Notes: generated from the sequence alone by a model not told the origin. Counted from the stretch's first letter, positions 41,081 to 54,718 are shown. The stretch: DNA of 64,000 bases from Ceratotherium simum simum (GCF_000283155.1 NW_004454166.1:16324999-16388998); one strand, 5' to 3'. Translations and numbers: made by a program.

Positions 41081-41420
41081 TGGGCTTCCTCTCTCCTGGG
41101 CCCTCGTTCTTTTTTAAAACGGCTGAAACCTCCTCACACAAAGGAGCTGCCTGCCCTGCACTTCAAATGCTGTGAAATTCACCAACTGCACAGCCTAAAG
41201 TCTCTGAATATCAGATTCAGAAAGTTCTCTCCAGTCCCCTTCTGATCATTTAAGGCGCCCAAGTAGCTGCAACCAGAACTTGCAAACCTGCTGCCTTCTT
41301 TGTTCTTAGAACACAGACGGCCAGCCTGGCAGGTACTGGCACTGAGATTTTAGAGTCCAAGGGTTGGCAATCCTACCACCCTTGACACCTTAAAAGGGGG
41401 ACTCAGGAAGGAGGAGGGCT

Positions 41421-41685
41421 GGGGCCGGCCCTGTGTCTTAGTGGTTAAGTGCGTGCACTCCGCTACTGGTGGCGCGGGTTCGGATCCCGGGCGCGCTTCG
41501 ACACAGCGCTTCTCTGGCCATGCTAAGGCAGCGTCCCACATACAGCAACTAGAAGGATGTGCAACTATGACGTACAACTATCTACTGGGGCTTTGGGGAG
41601 GAAAAAGGGGAAAAAAAAAAGAGGAGGATTGGCATAGATGTTAGCTCAGGGCTGATCTTCCTCACAAAACAACACAAAAAAAAAA
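41421..41685 (+). mobile_element. Composite ERE SINE
   Basis: AGGAAGGAGGAGGGCTG occurs before the element and again after its tail. Confidence 0.93.
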
Positions 41686-42304
41686 AGGAAGGAGGAGGGC
41701 TGCAGCCCCACTTCCCCATTTCAACCAGAAACCCTTAGCTTTTCTCTATCGGTCATTTGAGTAAGTTGAAGAGTTGAACTGCTGAGGAAATAAAGTTTAA
41801 AAACCACTTCTCCATCCTAACCACCCACTTTGCATATGGGAGGCGAGAAGTGACTCTCACCCAAGGTCACCCAGCTAGTCAGTGGTGACGCTGGGATTTC
41901 TAGTCCACCACCAGGCTGCCGTCATAAAGACAGGACACTTCCATTCAGTCCACCTGCTGGATGTGTATTGTTAAGTAGATAGTAAGTGTTTGTATTTTAT
42001 CAGGCGATTCCTCATGGCCTTAAGTCTCTCGTGGTAGGAATCCAGGAACTGTGCGAGGGGGGGGAGGGCAGCGAGTACCCCTTGTGCCCCTGAAGTGACA
42101 TCATCTACCCTGACTGAGTGGACACCTGAAGCAAAATCCGCTTACACTCTCACCCATGCTTCCGGGTTTTCTTCTAGACCTCTGTCACTGCTCCGTGTAG
42201 GGAAGAGGAAATGAAGATATGGAGGAGGAGGATGGCACAGCTCTGACCAGAGCTGGGAGAGTTTACCAAGGATCTTGACCAATGGACACCTTCTTCTGTG
42301 GACC

Positions 42305-42822
42305 ATTCATCCATCTGCAAACATTTGTTGAGTTATTGAGCGCTCGCCAGGCGCTGTGCTAGGCGTTGGGTAAATAATGGTGGACAAAATAGACATGGTC
42401 TTTGACCTCATGACATTTAGAGTCTCATGAGGGAAAGAGACATTTCAGGAGTAATGGGCCGTAAATAAATACATAATTTTAATGAACGCTGTAAAGGACA
42501 GAAAGGAAAATGGGCTTAGGGGTTGCAGATGAGACCACCAGGGAAGGTTTCTCCAAAGAAGTGAAATGAAAGCTGACACTGAAGGATGGCAAGAAGCCAT
42601 GCTGCCTAAGGGAAAAACATTCCAGGCCAAAGGGACAGTATGTACCAAAGCCCTGAGGTAAGACAAAGCTCCGCCAAATTCAGGACGTGAAAGGAGGTCA
42701 AGGGGTGAGGTGCAGTGGGTGGGCCTGGGGTGGAAGAGTGGCTCAGAATGAAGGGGAAAGGGAGGAGGCAGGCCCTAGAAGCTGGGGAATGAATGCGTCT
42801 GGATTTTATTCCAGGGTTGAGA

Positions 42823-42864
<42 letters not shown>

Positions 42865-43020
42865 GGGGTGACCTGATTCTGTTTCCATCTTAAAAACACC
42901 ATTCCAGCTGCAGAGCAGAGAACAGACTGAAAGGGCAGAGTGGAAACGGAAGACCAGTTGGGGGCTCCAGCAGGTGTCCAGGCTGGGATGGTGGTGCTTA
43001 ATGTAGGTCAGGCGGTGGTG
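42305..43020 (+). repeat. Copy of an ancient dispersed module
   Basis: Shares ordered blocks with 15060-15480 and 15990-16790: 'aaacattccaggccaaaggg', then 'ctggattttattccagggtt', then a stretch like 'tccaggctgggatggtggtg'. Family not identified. Interrupted by a (GT)n run. Confidence 0.5.
42827..42862. repeat. (GT)n microsatellite
   Basis: An uninterrupted GT run of over 30 nt. Confidence 0.92.
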
Positions 43021-43069
43021 GAGAAGATCCAAGGAGTGGGGTAAAAGAATCTTCCCGAGAAGCAGTGGA

Positions 43070-43265
43070 CAGCATAGATTCCGGAACCAGGTTGTTGAGG
43101 CTCGTGACCCCAGATCCACTGCTCATTAGAGCTGTGATTCCAGGTGAATTGCTTAACCTCTCTGTGCCTCCATTTCTTCTTCTGAAAAGGGAGCTAAAAG
43201 TAGTACATTGGAGGGCAAAGCTCTTAGATAGAGCCTGGCACCCAGTGAAGATGGCACGCCATCTG
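43070..43265 (+). mobile_element. MIR SINE
   Basis: Contains 'gaattgcttaacctctctgt' and a MIR-like 3' half. Confidence 0.6.
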
Positions 43266-43414
43266 TGTGGTAGTTGGCGTTATCCCTGCAAATGGATTTG
43301 AGAGAGAGGCAGGGTCTGAGGCTACGACAGTTTTCTGCATTGAGCTTGGAGGAGCCCCTGACTTGCAGAGTGTCAGAAGCAGACCTTTAGTACTTATCAA
43401 AAGCCTTGAAATGT

Positions 43415-44160
43415 GCATAGCCTTGATCCAGCATTTCCCTCACTGGGAACCTATCCCCTGGAAAGAATCAAGGACCCATGCAAAGATCTGATTACAGACA
43501 TACCCATCAAAGTACGGTTCTAATGGTGAAGTATTGAAAACTACTCAATTATCCAATAGTAGGACATTGATTAAATAAATTGTGCTTCATTCATATGAAA
43601 AGACATTCTGCAGCCTTTAAAGTGATGTGATATGGGCCAGCCCAGCGGCGTAGTGTTAAGTTCACGCACTCTGCTTCGACGGCCCGGGGTTCGCAGGTTC
43701 GGATCTCGGGTGTGGATCTACGCACTGCTTATCAAGCCATGCTGTGGCAGCTTCCCACATATAAAGTAGAGGAAGATGGGCACAGATGTTAGCCCAGGGC
43801 CAATCTTCCTCAGCAAAAAGAGGAAAATTGGCAACAGCTGGTTAGCTCAGGGCTAATCTTCCTCACACAAAAAAATAAATAAAATAAAATAAAATGATGT
43901 GATCAAACATCTATTAATATGGAAATATGTTCATGATATGTCATTAAGTGAAAAGAACCAGTAATAAACCATATTGCAATATAACCCAATTTTCCAGTAT
44001 ATCTGTGCAGTGGAAAAATGTCTGGAAAGACAGATACCAAAATGTCAACAGTGGTCATCTCTGGGGGTAAGATTATAGGGGTTTTGTTTTGTTTTTCAAT
44101 TCTCTTATCTGAAAATTCTCACTTTACCACAGTAAGCTTGTATTACTACCCTTAAAGATT
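43415..44160 (+). mobile_element. L1 3' fragment, split by an ERE
   Basis: Late-L1 text such as 'ccaatagtaggacattgatt' before and 'caacagtggtcatctctggg' after the ERE. Confidence 0.6.
43635..43895 (+). mobile_element. ERE SINE inside an L1 fragment
   Basis: Forward copy with an AAATA-type tail. The flank GTGATGTGAT is echoed as ATGATGTGAT on the right. Confidence 0.9.
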
Positions 44161-44671
44161 TCCCCACTCTCCCCAAAGCAGAGCTACATTTTCTGAAGAT
44201 CCATGGCCATGGTAAAGGGCTATCAAGAGGGATGATCGTTGTTGCATCAAGCACCTGGCCCTTATCTGCCGTGGTCCCTCAGCATCTTTGGTTGTTTCCG
44301 GATCAGCTGGTCAGACACCAGCCTCTCCAGGAGAGACTCTGGCCTGTATCCACCCCCCATTCACCCTCAAGCAGGGACATCTCAGCTACATGAAGTCCTG
44401 AACACTGCCCGAAAGCATCGTCTCAGTCTGTGACCGAGTCAGTCAGCCAAATATTAATTGTCTGTAGCGTCACCCCAACGTTTTCAACCTCAAGAAGAGA
44501 GAGATGAAGAACTCACATTTTTATAGCATGTCACAGTTTACAAAGGGCCCCAGTCCTTGCTAGGATTGGAGTGCAGTGACTCACATCTAGATGATATAAT
44601 TGCCTTTTATAATTTTCTCCATTTGCATGAGGCCAATTGATTCTTTAAAACCGCAGCTGTGAAGGAGGCAG

Positions 44672-44860
44672 GATAGGGAGTTGAAAGTGTGCAGGCTTTG
44701 GAACCACACTTATTTGCTGTGAGGTCTTAGACCAATGGCCTACCCTCTCTGAGCTTCGTTTTTCTCTGTAAAATGGGCTAATAATCCCACCTTACAAGGT
44801 TGCTGTGAAGAAGGGATAATGTAACGTGTAAAAGCACAGCAGGCGCTCCATACACAGTTA
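44672..44860 (+). mobile_element. MIR SINE
   Basis: 'ctctctgagcttcgtttttc' and 'ctgtaaaatgggctaataat' are MIR hallmarks. An antisense MIR-like piece (about 44870-44990) follows directly. Confidence 0.65.
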
Positions 44861-45639
44861 GCGTGATACTTTTATACCCATTTTACAGATGCGGAAGCCA
44901 AGGTTCAGAATGGTGAAGTGACTTGCCCAAGGCTTCACAGCTAAAGAGTGGCTGAGCTTGAAAGAAGATCCCAGGAGCCCAGCCTTCCAGGCCAGCGTTC
45001 ACCCACTGGGCCCTAGGGCCCTGTGACCCAGCCCTCCATGACTCTCTCTGGCTCCTTACCTGCTCCCTCAGAGCCTCCTCCACCTTCTCCCTGCGCCCTG
45101 CAGTGTGTGCTCTGTGCTCTTGCTTGTGGCTTGGTTTCCAGGCAGTTGTGGGCGGGTCTTATTTGCATGGGTCTTCAGCAGCTCCTGGCCAGCTCTCTCT
45201 GTTTCAGGTTTTCCTCTTCTTCCTTCTCATGACTTTAACTGTCTGCGTGTTAGACGGGAGATAGCCTGGAAGCTTTGGTTTCGTCTTCCTCCCGTGAGTC
45301 ACTCTGGCTCCTTCTCGGAGGGAGTCAGAGTCCACTTACCCTCGCAGGCCTCTGTCCTGGGTTGGGTTGGTCTCTGAGTGCACTCGCCCTCTGCATGCTG
45401 GCTGCCTTACCTCTTGACTCATGCACAGCCTTCCTTTGACGGGAAGGTAGGCTGCCTCTAAGCCACTCTGCCCTCGGCCCAGACAGATCCTTCCCTATTC
45501 TGAGCCCCTACAACCGAAATACAAAGGGCTCTTGCAGAATATTAAGAAAAAGGCAAATAATCAGGGAAGAGTCATTTAAGCATAAGCATGAAGAGCCTGT
45601 GTTCTCAATCAAGTGGGACTTCTAGGTCAGTCAAATGCT

Positions 45640-45838
45640 TGCTCAGAATCCAGACTCTACTTACTAGCCATGGAGACTTGAGTGAATTAGTTAACTCTAA
45701 GCCTCAGTTTCCTCACCCGAAACTGGGCATAATAATTTTACCTACTTGATCTGCAGATTAAATGAGATAATCCATGTAGAGATCATAATAACACAGTGCC
45801 TGGTACACGGGAACACGCAGTAAATGTTAACCAGAACT
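45640..45838 (+). mobile_element. MIR SINE
   Basis: 'taagcctcagtttcctcacc' and 'aaatgagataatccatgtag' are typical. Confidence 0.7.
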
Positions 45839-45844
45839 ATTATT

Positions 45845-46000
45845 ATGATATACGATCAGGCAAATCACAAAGAAATGCAAATGGAGTATCTATGTAATTG
45901 TTCAACCTCATTTGTAATTATAGAAATTCAAATTTAAATGAGATACTCATTTTTTTCCTATCAGACTGACAAATATTAAAATAACAGTAGCTAAAAACGC
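45845..46000 (+). mobile_element. L1 ORF2-derived fragment
   Basis: 'caaatcacaaagaaatgcaa' and 'aatttaaatgagatactcat' match the end of L1 ORF2 in sense orientation. Confidence 0.65.
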
Positions 46001-46223
46001 TGCTATTATTTAAAGGAATAATAGCAGTTTTCTTTGTGCTTTACTAAAGCTTCTGATCTGTGACAGTGAATGCTCCCAGCAGTCCCGAGAGGCACAGGGG
46101 CCAGCACAATATGGGATACAGAAAATCCTCAACTTATCCTTACTCTTCCACAGATAAGGAGTCAGAAGCTCAAAGTGAGTAAGGGGTCGATTTGCCCAAG
46201 AGCTCGTGAGAAACAAGTTAAAG

Positions 46224-46473
46224 GGGGCCGGCCCCGTGGCGTAGCGGTTAAGTGCGCGTGCTCCGCTGCTGGCGGCCCGGGGTTCGCCGGTTCGGATCCC
46301 GGGCGTGCACCGACGCACTGCTTGTCAAGCCATGCTGTGGCGGCGTCCCATATAAAGTGGAGGAAGGTGGGCACGGATGTTAGCCCAGGGCCAGTCTTCC
46401 TCAGCAAAAAAAGAGGGGGATCAGCATGGATGTTAGCTCAGGGCTGATCTTCCCCACAAAAAAAAAAAAAAAA
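46224..46473 (+). mobile_element. ERE SINE with target duplication
   Basis: AACAAGTTAAAG on both sides. The head is very close to the family consensus, which suggests a young copy. Confidence 0.94.
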
Positions 46474-47639
46474 AACAAGTTAAAGAACTGGGACTACAAG
46501 TCTGGCTCTGAAATCTGTGCCAGTGCCTTACTTACCACCTGCCAGAGGCGTGTTCACGTGGCCCATCTTCTGTTCCTTCTCATGCTCTCTGTACATATGG
46601 TCCTCTCCTTTTGTTCCTTTACTGACCTTTTAAAGGGGTTTGGAAAATAAACAACAATACATAAATGTATTTGACTGGTGATATACTCAAATACTCTAGT
46701 CCCTTCATTTTGTGTTTTTAAAATTTTATTTTATTTTAGAATCGGTACTACTTTCACGTTGTTCAGCAGGAGAAAGGTTTGATAGTGCAATGAAAATTCT
46801 CTTCTCCCAGCCGCCTAGTGTCTCTGAACATTAAGGTATTATACTCTTCATTTCTTGTGTATCTTTCCAAAGATGTTTTATGGGTACACAAACAAAACAC
46901 CTATGGTGAAACGTCTGTGTATTCCTTTGCCTCCTTTTTATGCAAATGTGCGTATTGTCTACACCATTCTGTACCCTGCTTTTTTCACATAATGCTGATC
47001 TGAGTTCTCGTTCTGTATTAGTCCATAAAGAGCTTTGTCAGTTTTTAAGTGATTGTACCATAATTAATTGAATGGCTGTACCATAAATTACTTAACTATT
47101 CTCCTATTAGTCTAATCCCTTCATTTTAAATATGTAAATATTGGATGGAAAAATAAATGCTGAACTGATTACAGGATTTAGATTAGCCTAGAATTGTGTG
47201 AAAATAAAGTTGTGAGTTTCGGGAAGTTTTAGATCCCTAAAAAAGATCTCTAAGCAATTTTCCTGCTCTTTCTGAGCCGGAGACAGAGAGATGTCTTGAA
47301 GCATGCCTTGGTGGCCTGGAGATCCCCCTCAGCTCTGGAATTCCCCCTTTCCAACATCATGGCTGGTTAACTAAAGTTAGTGGGGATTCAAGAAGACACC
47401 GCTTCAGCCCAAGGGATCTGTTTGTATTTGAGAGTTTGGAAGCCATGCTTTCTGGTTTGGCAACATTCTTGCAAAGCATGAGGAAGTTCATACACTTTGA
47501 CCTAATAAAATAATTTCCTGGAGGTATCCAAAAGATATATGTGATATTGTGGTTTATAATAAATAATATTTGGTCATTGTCCTGTTCCTGGCACACAGCT
47601 CCTAAAACCCTTGGGATTTCCTGAGATGAGAGCGATAAA

Positions 47640-48300
47640 GCTGTCTTTTGTTCTGTTAATGAGGCAGATTTTGGAAAGCTGCTAGGTAACCTAACGATGG
47701 GGGCTGGTTGCCAGGGGAACCAACCAAGGGATTAGAGAGTTGGAACTGTCAGCCAGGTTTACCCCACCCACCTCCTGGGAGGGGAGAGGGGCTGGAGACT
47801 GAGTTCAATCACCAATGGTCAATAAGTAAATCGATCATGCCTATGTATCTGAGGCTCTGTAGAGACCCAACAGGACAGGGTTCAGAGAGCTTCCAGGTTG
47901 GTGAACTTGTCGAGATTGAATTTGGGGAGAGTGGCGCACCTGGAGAGGGCATGCGCGCCCTTTCCCCATCCCTTGCGCTATGCATCTCTTCCGTCTCCCT
48001 GTTTATCTGTGGCCTTTATAATAAACTGGTCAACGTAAGTAAATGTTTTCTCTGAGTTTTGTAAGCCACTCTAGCAAATTAATCTAACCCAAAGAGGGGG
48101 TCTAACCCATCTATAGCTGGTTGCTCAGAAGCACAGGTAACAACCTGGACTTGCGATTGGCGTCTGAAGCGGGGGCCAATCTTGTGGGAGCCCTTGACCT
48201 GTGGGATCTGATGCTATCTCCATGTAGTTAGTGGCAGAATTGAGTTGAATTGTAGGACACCCAGCTGTTGTCGGAGAATTGCTTGGTGTTGTTAAACACA
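47640..48300 (+). mobile_element. LTR-like block, family unknown
   Basis: Contains TTATAATAAACTGG followed by text seen in mammalian class I LTRs ('aagccactctagcaaattaa', 'gcttggtgttgttaaacaca'). No viral coding region is visible. Boundaries and family are uncertain. Confidence 0.45.
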
Positions 48301-48349
48301 CACACATCAGAATTGGTGTTAGAATCGGAATATGCCTGTATCTTTTGAT

Positions 48350-48720
48350 TGAGTGAGGATGTTCATCGCAGTTTTATTTTAACCACAAATGACTGAAAAC
48401 AACATAAAAGCCCAACTAAAGCACATCAATTAAATGGAAAACTACATAATCGTGTAAAATGATGTAGAAGAATTTGTACTGACTTGTGGAAATGGTCACA
48501 ATACACTGTAAATGGCGGGGGGAGCAGTTTACAAAACACTATATGTAGTATGAGCCAGATTTTGTAAAACAAAATTTTTATATAAAGACTGAAATGCTGT
48601 GAGGCAAAAATGTTACAGTGGTTATCTCTGGGTGATGGGCTTACTGGTATTGTCATTTTCTTCTAATCTATATTTTCTAAATTTTCATTAATAAATATGT
48701 ATTACTTTTGTAATACGATA
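48350..48720 (+). mobile_element. L1 3' fragment
   Basis: 'gaggatgttcatcgcagttt' to 'acagtggttatctctgggtg' follows the order of old L1 3' ends. Confidence 0.65.
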
Positions 48721-49319
48721 GGAAAATTCAGTTGGAAAGTAAGTCAGGCTGAGTTTTCTGCAACCAGGGAAACCAAACTTGAAAAGCAGAGAGGACACAT
48801 AAGAAATCGGTCAGGGCACTGCAGGCATTGAATAGAATAAACCATTGTCTAGTGGGCAAATGCATTATTACAATGTCTCTGGGTGGTCCAGGCTAGGGAG
48901 TCCTTTGCAATGACTGGAAAATTTTTCCAGGGAGATAGCCAGGAGAGATAATTAGGCGTCTCAGGAATTTGAGTTGAACAAATTTAGTTCATGCCTGGGG
49001 GGTGAGGTCGGCCAGCCGGAAAAGCACCTCACCTAAGCTGTACTTGGAACCGGATGAGTGAAGAGTCATGAGACAGGGGAGCCCAGCCAAGGTCTGGAGG
49101 GGCGGTGCAGGGCAGTATGGACCCATCGGGGGAGGAAGAGGCAGCAGAAGGCAGGGATGAGCAGTGGAGGATGGAGAAAGGCAGCGATGAGGCAGATTTG
49201 GGTCAGCTGGTGATCAGTGTTTAACAAGCCCCCCACCTCGCCGAGGGCAGAGGGCAATCTCCCTGTGGGACATGACGTTGTCATCCTCAGAACCTTGCCT
49301 TAGGCCTGTCTGGAGTTTA

Positions 49320-49445
49320 GGACAGTCCCAGCAGCGTAGGCATTTCCTGGAAATTGTTAGAAATGCAGAACCTCAGGCTCACTCCAGACCTGCTGAGTTA
49401 GAATTTGCATTTTCACAAGATCCCTAGGAGATTCAGAAACACAGT
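49320..49445 (+). mobile_element. MER5A-like DNA transposon remnant
   Basis: 'aattgttagaaatgcagaac' and 'cctgctgagttagaatttgc' are characteristic of MER5. Confidence 0.6.
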
Positions 49446-50781
49446 AAATCATGAGGAGTACTGATTTAGGAGAAATATCCCCTACATATGCTCCTTGACT
49501 TATCCTGATTACATTCGTCTCCAGATTCATAAAGATTTCCCCAGGACTTGACACCTTGAAGTAGAAATCCTAGACAGGGCGGGTCAGTCCCAACCTGGGA
49601 ATGGGCATCGCCTTGCATCTGCTTTATGCAGCACCTGAATTGGTTTTACAAGGTCACAATCCCTTAGGCCAGAGATGTTTCAGAATTCAGAATTTCTCAT
49701 AGTAAAGAAGATCATATGATATATTTACCATATATTAAGTAACTCTCCCAGTGGGATCTAGGGCAGTACCCTCTAATCAAATGCATTAATATTCTGCAAT
49801 TATTATAAATATTGACACCAAAAAGAATAAACACCGTAAGGTCAGGTCAATTTTGGCACCAAATTTAATGAAAAAACTTTGCCCTCAGAGTGTGGGGATT
49901 TTAGAATTTTGGATACAGGTTGTGAACTATTTTATTCATTTTATTTTTAGAATGTGTCAGCTGAATAGTTAGAAACATTAATATGGTACTATTTCCCAGC
50001 CCTCGTGAACCTCAGACTTAGCAGGAACTACAAGATCTAGATATTCTTTCAAATATAAGGTAGTTTACATACTTCCTCTCATCCAGCAGGTCACACCTGC
50101 CATGGTTATTCCCAGATCAACTCAAGGGGTTCTGTGAGAAGCAATTGGATTTTGGTGAAATTAAGAATTTATCCCAGCTAATATCGATGCAAAATGTCAG
50201 AGCTGAGGCTGGAACCCATGGCCTCCGACTCCTAGTCTTGTGGTTTCCTTCTCCTGCCTTCATCTGAGGATGGTATGTGTGAGCTCTTGGGCAGCCTTCT
50301 CCTCCCCTCTCAGTCCCCGTGCTGTGTCTGCAGAGGACAGGCTCCGGCTGAAGGATGAAGGATAGCACGCTTCTTGCACATGCCGCCTGGTGTGTTTAGA
50401 AACATGGAACTGAAATTGAACAGCTCTTTCTCCAGCTGGGCTGTGAATGAAGCATCTCATCTTTCAGTCCCCTAGACCTGCAGCCACGTCAAGGTGGCAA
50501 TAATTGGCCCTCGGAAGGTCCTTGGTGTGAGTTGATCCAGGCACAGCCAGCTGAGTCCTCACACTTATTCTGAGGCCTTTCTCAACATAAGCCCTGCCAG
50601 GAAGACAGTGGCAGAGAGTTGGCTGGAGGTTCTTTGCATTAACAAGGTCCAAGGAGTTTCCAGGAAGGTCTCAACGGTCTTCTCCAAATGCCAGGAAAGA
50701 AGGCTCTTGGGCCAGGGTCCATCTCTGCTCTTGTAAGGCTCAGCTGGCAACATTGGTGAAGGGCCCCCTCGCGGAGCTTTT

Positions 50782-50997
50782 AATAATAATTTTTTTATTT
50801 TTTTTACTTATTTATTTTTTCCCCCAAAGCCCCAGTAGATAGTTGTATGTCATAGCTGCACATCCTTCTAGTTGCTGTATGTGGGACGCGGCCTCAGCAT
50901 GGCTGGAGAAGCGGTGCGTCGGTGCGCGCCCAGGACCTGAACCCGGGACGCCAGTAGCGGAGCGTGCACACTTAACCACTAAGCCACGGGGCTGGCC
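50782..50997 (-). mobile_element. ERE SINE with target duplication
   Basis: CTCGCGGAGCTTTTA before and CTCGTGGAGCTTTTA after the element, with one mismatch between the duplicates. Confidence 0.92.
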
Positions 50998-51209
50998 CTC
51001 GTGGAGCTTTTAGAGTGTCGAAATCAGGAAACTAGGGACCTCCCTCCTCTCTGGGTCTGCAGGGTCTCATTTCTGCTCCTCCTTGGCCTCCTGGTCTCTA
51101 CCTTTCTCCTCTGTGCTCCTCTCTGTATCTTTATCTTCCCCTCTCTCATGGGAGTTTATTCTTTAACTTTTATTGTAATACATGTCCCATACAGAAAAAT
51201 TAGGAAACT

Positions 51210-51475
51210 CAGATGAATATAATTATTACTGAGCCTTAGGGACAATGCTACACACTATTCTAGGGGCTCTACCTGAATTTTATGACTTATCCCCGATGAC
51301 AAATCTATGGGTAGGTCCTATCATCATATCATCTCTGTTTTACAGATGAGGGCACTAAGACACAGAGAGACCAAGTCACTTGCCCAAGGTCACAGGGCTA
51401 GGAAGTGGCAGCCTGGGATTTGAACCAGGCAGTGTGGGGCCAGAGTCCACATCCTAACCAACAGGCCATACTACC
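51210..51475 (-). mobile_element. MIR SINE
   Basis: Antisense MIR: 'tgttttacagatgagggcac' then 'tcacttgcccaaggtcacag'. Confidence 0.72.
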
Positions 51476-51719
51476 ACCTACCACGAGAAAATAAACTCAC
51501 CCAAAATCCTACACGTGGAGACAACCACCGACATATTTAAATGTATAGCCTTTCAGTCTCTTTTCTTTATAAGTATTTTAAATATAAAATCTTTTTTCAT
51601 AAATTATTATAAAACACACCATACTCTATGTACTGTTTTGTAGCCTAATTTTTTCACTTATCTTTCTACATCGTAATCTTCTACAATCTTTTCTTCAAAA
51701 TGAAAGTAGTCTTTTTTTT

Positions 51720-51950
51720 TTATTGGAAAAGTGATAAAGGAAATAACAAATTTACGTATTTGCTTGTATATGCATAAAATATCTTCGAAAGAACACACTA
51801 GATGCTGTTAACACTGGTTACCTCTGGAGGGAGCCCGATGGAAGGCAGACATGGTTTGGAGGGAGACTTTTTATTGTATAACCTTTTGTATTCTTGATTG
51901 TGACTGTGTGAATGTATTATTTATTTCAAAAATAAGGAAGTTTTAAAAAT
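51720..51950 (+). mobile_element. L1 3'UTR fragment
   Basis: 'aacactggttacctctggag' is a recurring L1 3'-end phrase. The flanks at 51525-51700 and 51950-52240 also look like old L1 3' sequence. Confidence 0.5.
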
Positions 51951-52559
51951 GAAGCTGATTCATGTTCATTGCAAAAAAAAATCAAACAATACAGAAAGGC
52001 ATAAAATAGAAAATAAATTCATCTTTAAACTCAATATCCAGAGATAATACTGTTAACATTTTTGCTCTATTTCTTCCAGACCTTTATCTATGAATGTAGA
52101 GATACATGTGCAGGTATGTTTTTACCCAAATGGAACAATGCTGGAGGGTGCTCTTTTGTTACCTGTGATTTTTCACTGAGTGAATCATGGATAGTCCATG
52201 CAGCCTCATTGTAAATATCTGCATGGTTATCAGTCATGTGAAGTTGGCCAGGTTCCAAAGACTATTTCCAGATGAACTGAGAGAGTCCAGCATCTGGACG
52301 TACAGTGCTGGCTGACACCAGTCCCCATCACCCCCAATCTGGGCTTTTCAATTTGCACGTGCAAGACCTTGAGTAAGCAGGGTGCTGTGTTCCAGACCCT
52401 GGGGAGGTGACATCTGGGATGGGATTGGACATTCCTTCTGTCCAAGATGTTTAACCTATGTCACTTACTCCACAGGTGCAAATACCTCCTACACGCCCCA
52501 CCCCTCAGCCTTCGTGCCCACCACCTCTAGAATAACGTCATTGAAAGTAGAGGACCGTG

Positions 52560-52790
52560 GTGGGAAGAGCCAGTCTGCATGTCCAAAGACCTGGGCTCCC
52601 ATCTGGGCTCTGTCACATGCTGTGTGAGCTCTGGCAAGTCACTTTCCTTCTCTGCAGATCAGAGGCAATAATCTCCACGCTGCCTATCTCTTGGTGTTAT
52701 TTTATTGGAAGACTCAGATGAAATTATGATTGTGACAGTAGTATGTAAAATATAGAGCACTGTATGCGTATAAAGTTTTATTGTTAAATT
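52560..52790 (+). mobile_element. MIR SINE
   Basis: 'agtctgcatgtccaaagacc' followed by 'gctctggcaagtcactttcc'. Confidence 0.6.
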
Positions 52791-52934
52791 CTGGCCTCTT
52801 AACTGGAAGTGTCAGGAAGAAAAGCAGACATCAAACCCAGGTGGTCCAGCTTCTCTCCAATGTTGGCTCGTGGAGCTCACACCTCCCTGGTGTACACGTC
52901 AATGTCTACACACTCATCTTTAAAACCGAGGGTT

Positions 52935-53370
52935 GCAGAGTTTAAGAGAACCAAGTGTTGGCAAGGATGTGGAACAGCTAAAACTCCACTAACTCCCTGC
53001 ACAGTGAGTGGGAATGTGAACTGGGACAAGTTTTTTGGAAAAGAGGTGGTATTTACTAAAACCAATCATGCAAATTACCCTATGGCCCAGAAAGGCCACC
53101 GCTAGTTTTATGATGAACACAAATGCATGCATATGTTCACCAAACGACATTATTAGAATGTTCATAGCAGCACTATTTATTAGAGCCCCAAATTAGAAAC
53201 TATCCAAATGCCCATCAGTAGTTAGATGGATAAATTATACTATTTTCACACAATAGAATATTGTACAGCAATGAGAAGGAATGATATTCAACTACATGCA
53301 ACAATATGAATCAACCTCACAAATTATGTTAAGCAAAAGAAGCCTGACCAAAAATAAGAGTACATACTTG
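52935..53370 (+). mobile_element. L1 ORF2 end / 3' fragment
   Basis: 'caagtgttggcaaggatgtg', 'atgttcatagcagcactatt' and 'caaatgcccatcagtagtta' follow the L1 order in sense orientation. Confidence 0.8.
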
Positions 53371-54632
53371 TTTCACTTAAATCTATGGTTGCATAACAAA
53401 CTACCCCAAAACTTAGTGTCTTAAAACAATGCTTTCTTATTTTTCATGATTCTGTGGGATAGCTGTGCAGTTTCTCTTCTGATTTCATCTGCGGCTGCGT
53501 TCAGCTGCAGATGTGGCAGGGTTGGAAGGGCCAAGGTGACCTTGTTCATGTATCTGGTGGTGTTCAGGTCTTCTCCACATGGCCCAGGTCGCCTCCCTGA
53601 CATGGAGATCTCGGAGTAGCATTCCAAGATGGTGGAAGGGAGGCTGCCAGGCCTCTTAAGGCTGAGCCTCAGAAGTTGCGTAGCGTTCATTCTTCTGCAT
53701 TCTATCAGTCAAACCAAGTCAAAAGACCAGAGCAGATTCAAGGGTGGAGAAACGGATCCTACTACCTACTGGTGAGAAGTCACATTGCAGAAAGGTCACA
53801 CATACAGGGGTGGGAGAAATTTGAGGCCATATTTTCCATCTCCTACAAGAAAGTATGATTCCATTTATATAAAGTAGAAAAGCAAACAAAACCAATATAT
53901 GCTGTTACAAATTCCCTGCCAGATAGGCCTGGAGGGGAGGATGAAGGAGAACATCTGGGTTCCTGGATGTTTTATGCTTCTTCACCTAGCTACTGGTTAC
54001 TAGAGTGTGTTCAATTTATGAAAATTCAGCAAGCTATGAGCTTAAGACGTGTGAAATTGTTTATGATTGCCATACTTGAATTAAAAGTTAAAAATATATA
54101 TAGTAGATTGACAAGAAAGAGGTTCATTCCTCGTTCGGGTCACAGCCGATCAGGCTGTTGGAGCAGCTCAGCTCCTCAAGGTGATTGGGGCCAGGTTCCT
54201 TCTCTCTTGCTGTCCTATCAGCCGTCTTCAACAGTTGAAGCGGTTCCTGGCAGTCTGCCTTCTAGCTAGCGGAAGGGACCCAGAGGGGTAATCCCAGACA
54301 GACACGTTCCTTTCAAGCTAATAAGGTGGAAGTTACACACAGCACTTCCGCTCACCATCCACTGACAAGAACTTATTCTCACGGCTATGCCTGGCTGGGA
54401 ACATAGTCTTAGCTGGGCAGCCTGTGCCAATTTCAGGAAACAACTAGCAGGCCGCCTCGTTTTCAGTCACGAAGATGTTCTTTAACAATGATGTTTTCAA
54501 AAGGCCACTTACAAATAGCTAAGTTCCTTTTTCTCAGTGTTAAAAGATTAAAAACACCAAGTGACCTGAGTTCTATGCTTGTAATTCCTGTGTCAAAATG
54601 AAGGGCATTAATAACCATCACTCATTTTCCTT

Positions 54633-54718
54633 AAATATATAAATATATTTAAATTATAAATATATAAATTTGTTTAGATTATAAATATATAAATTTCTTT
54701 AAATTTTAAATATATAAT
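54633..54718. repeat. AT-rich minisatellite
   Basis: Three to four imperfect units of about 25-29 bp built on TTATAAATATATAAATTT. Confidence 0.75.
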
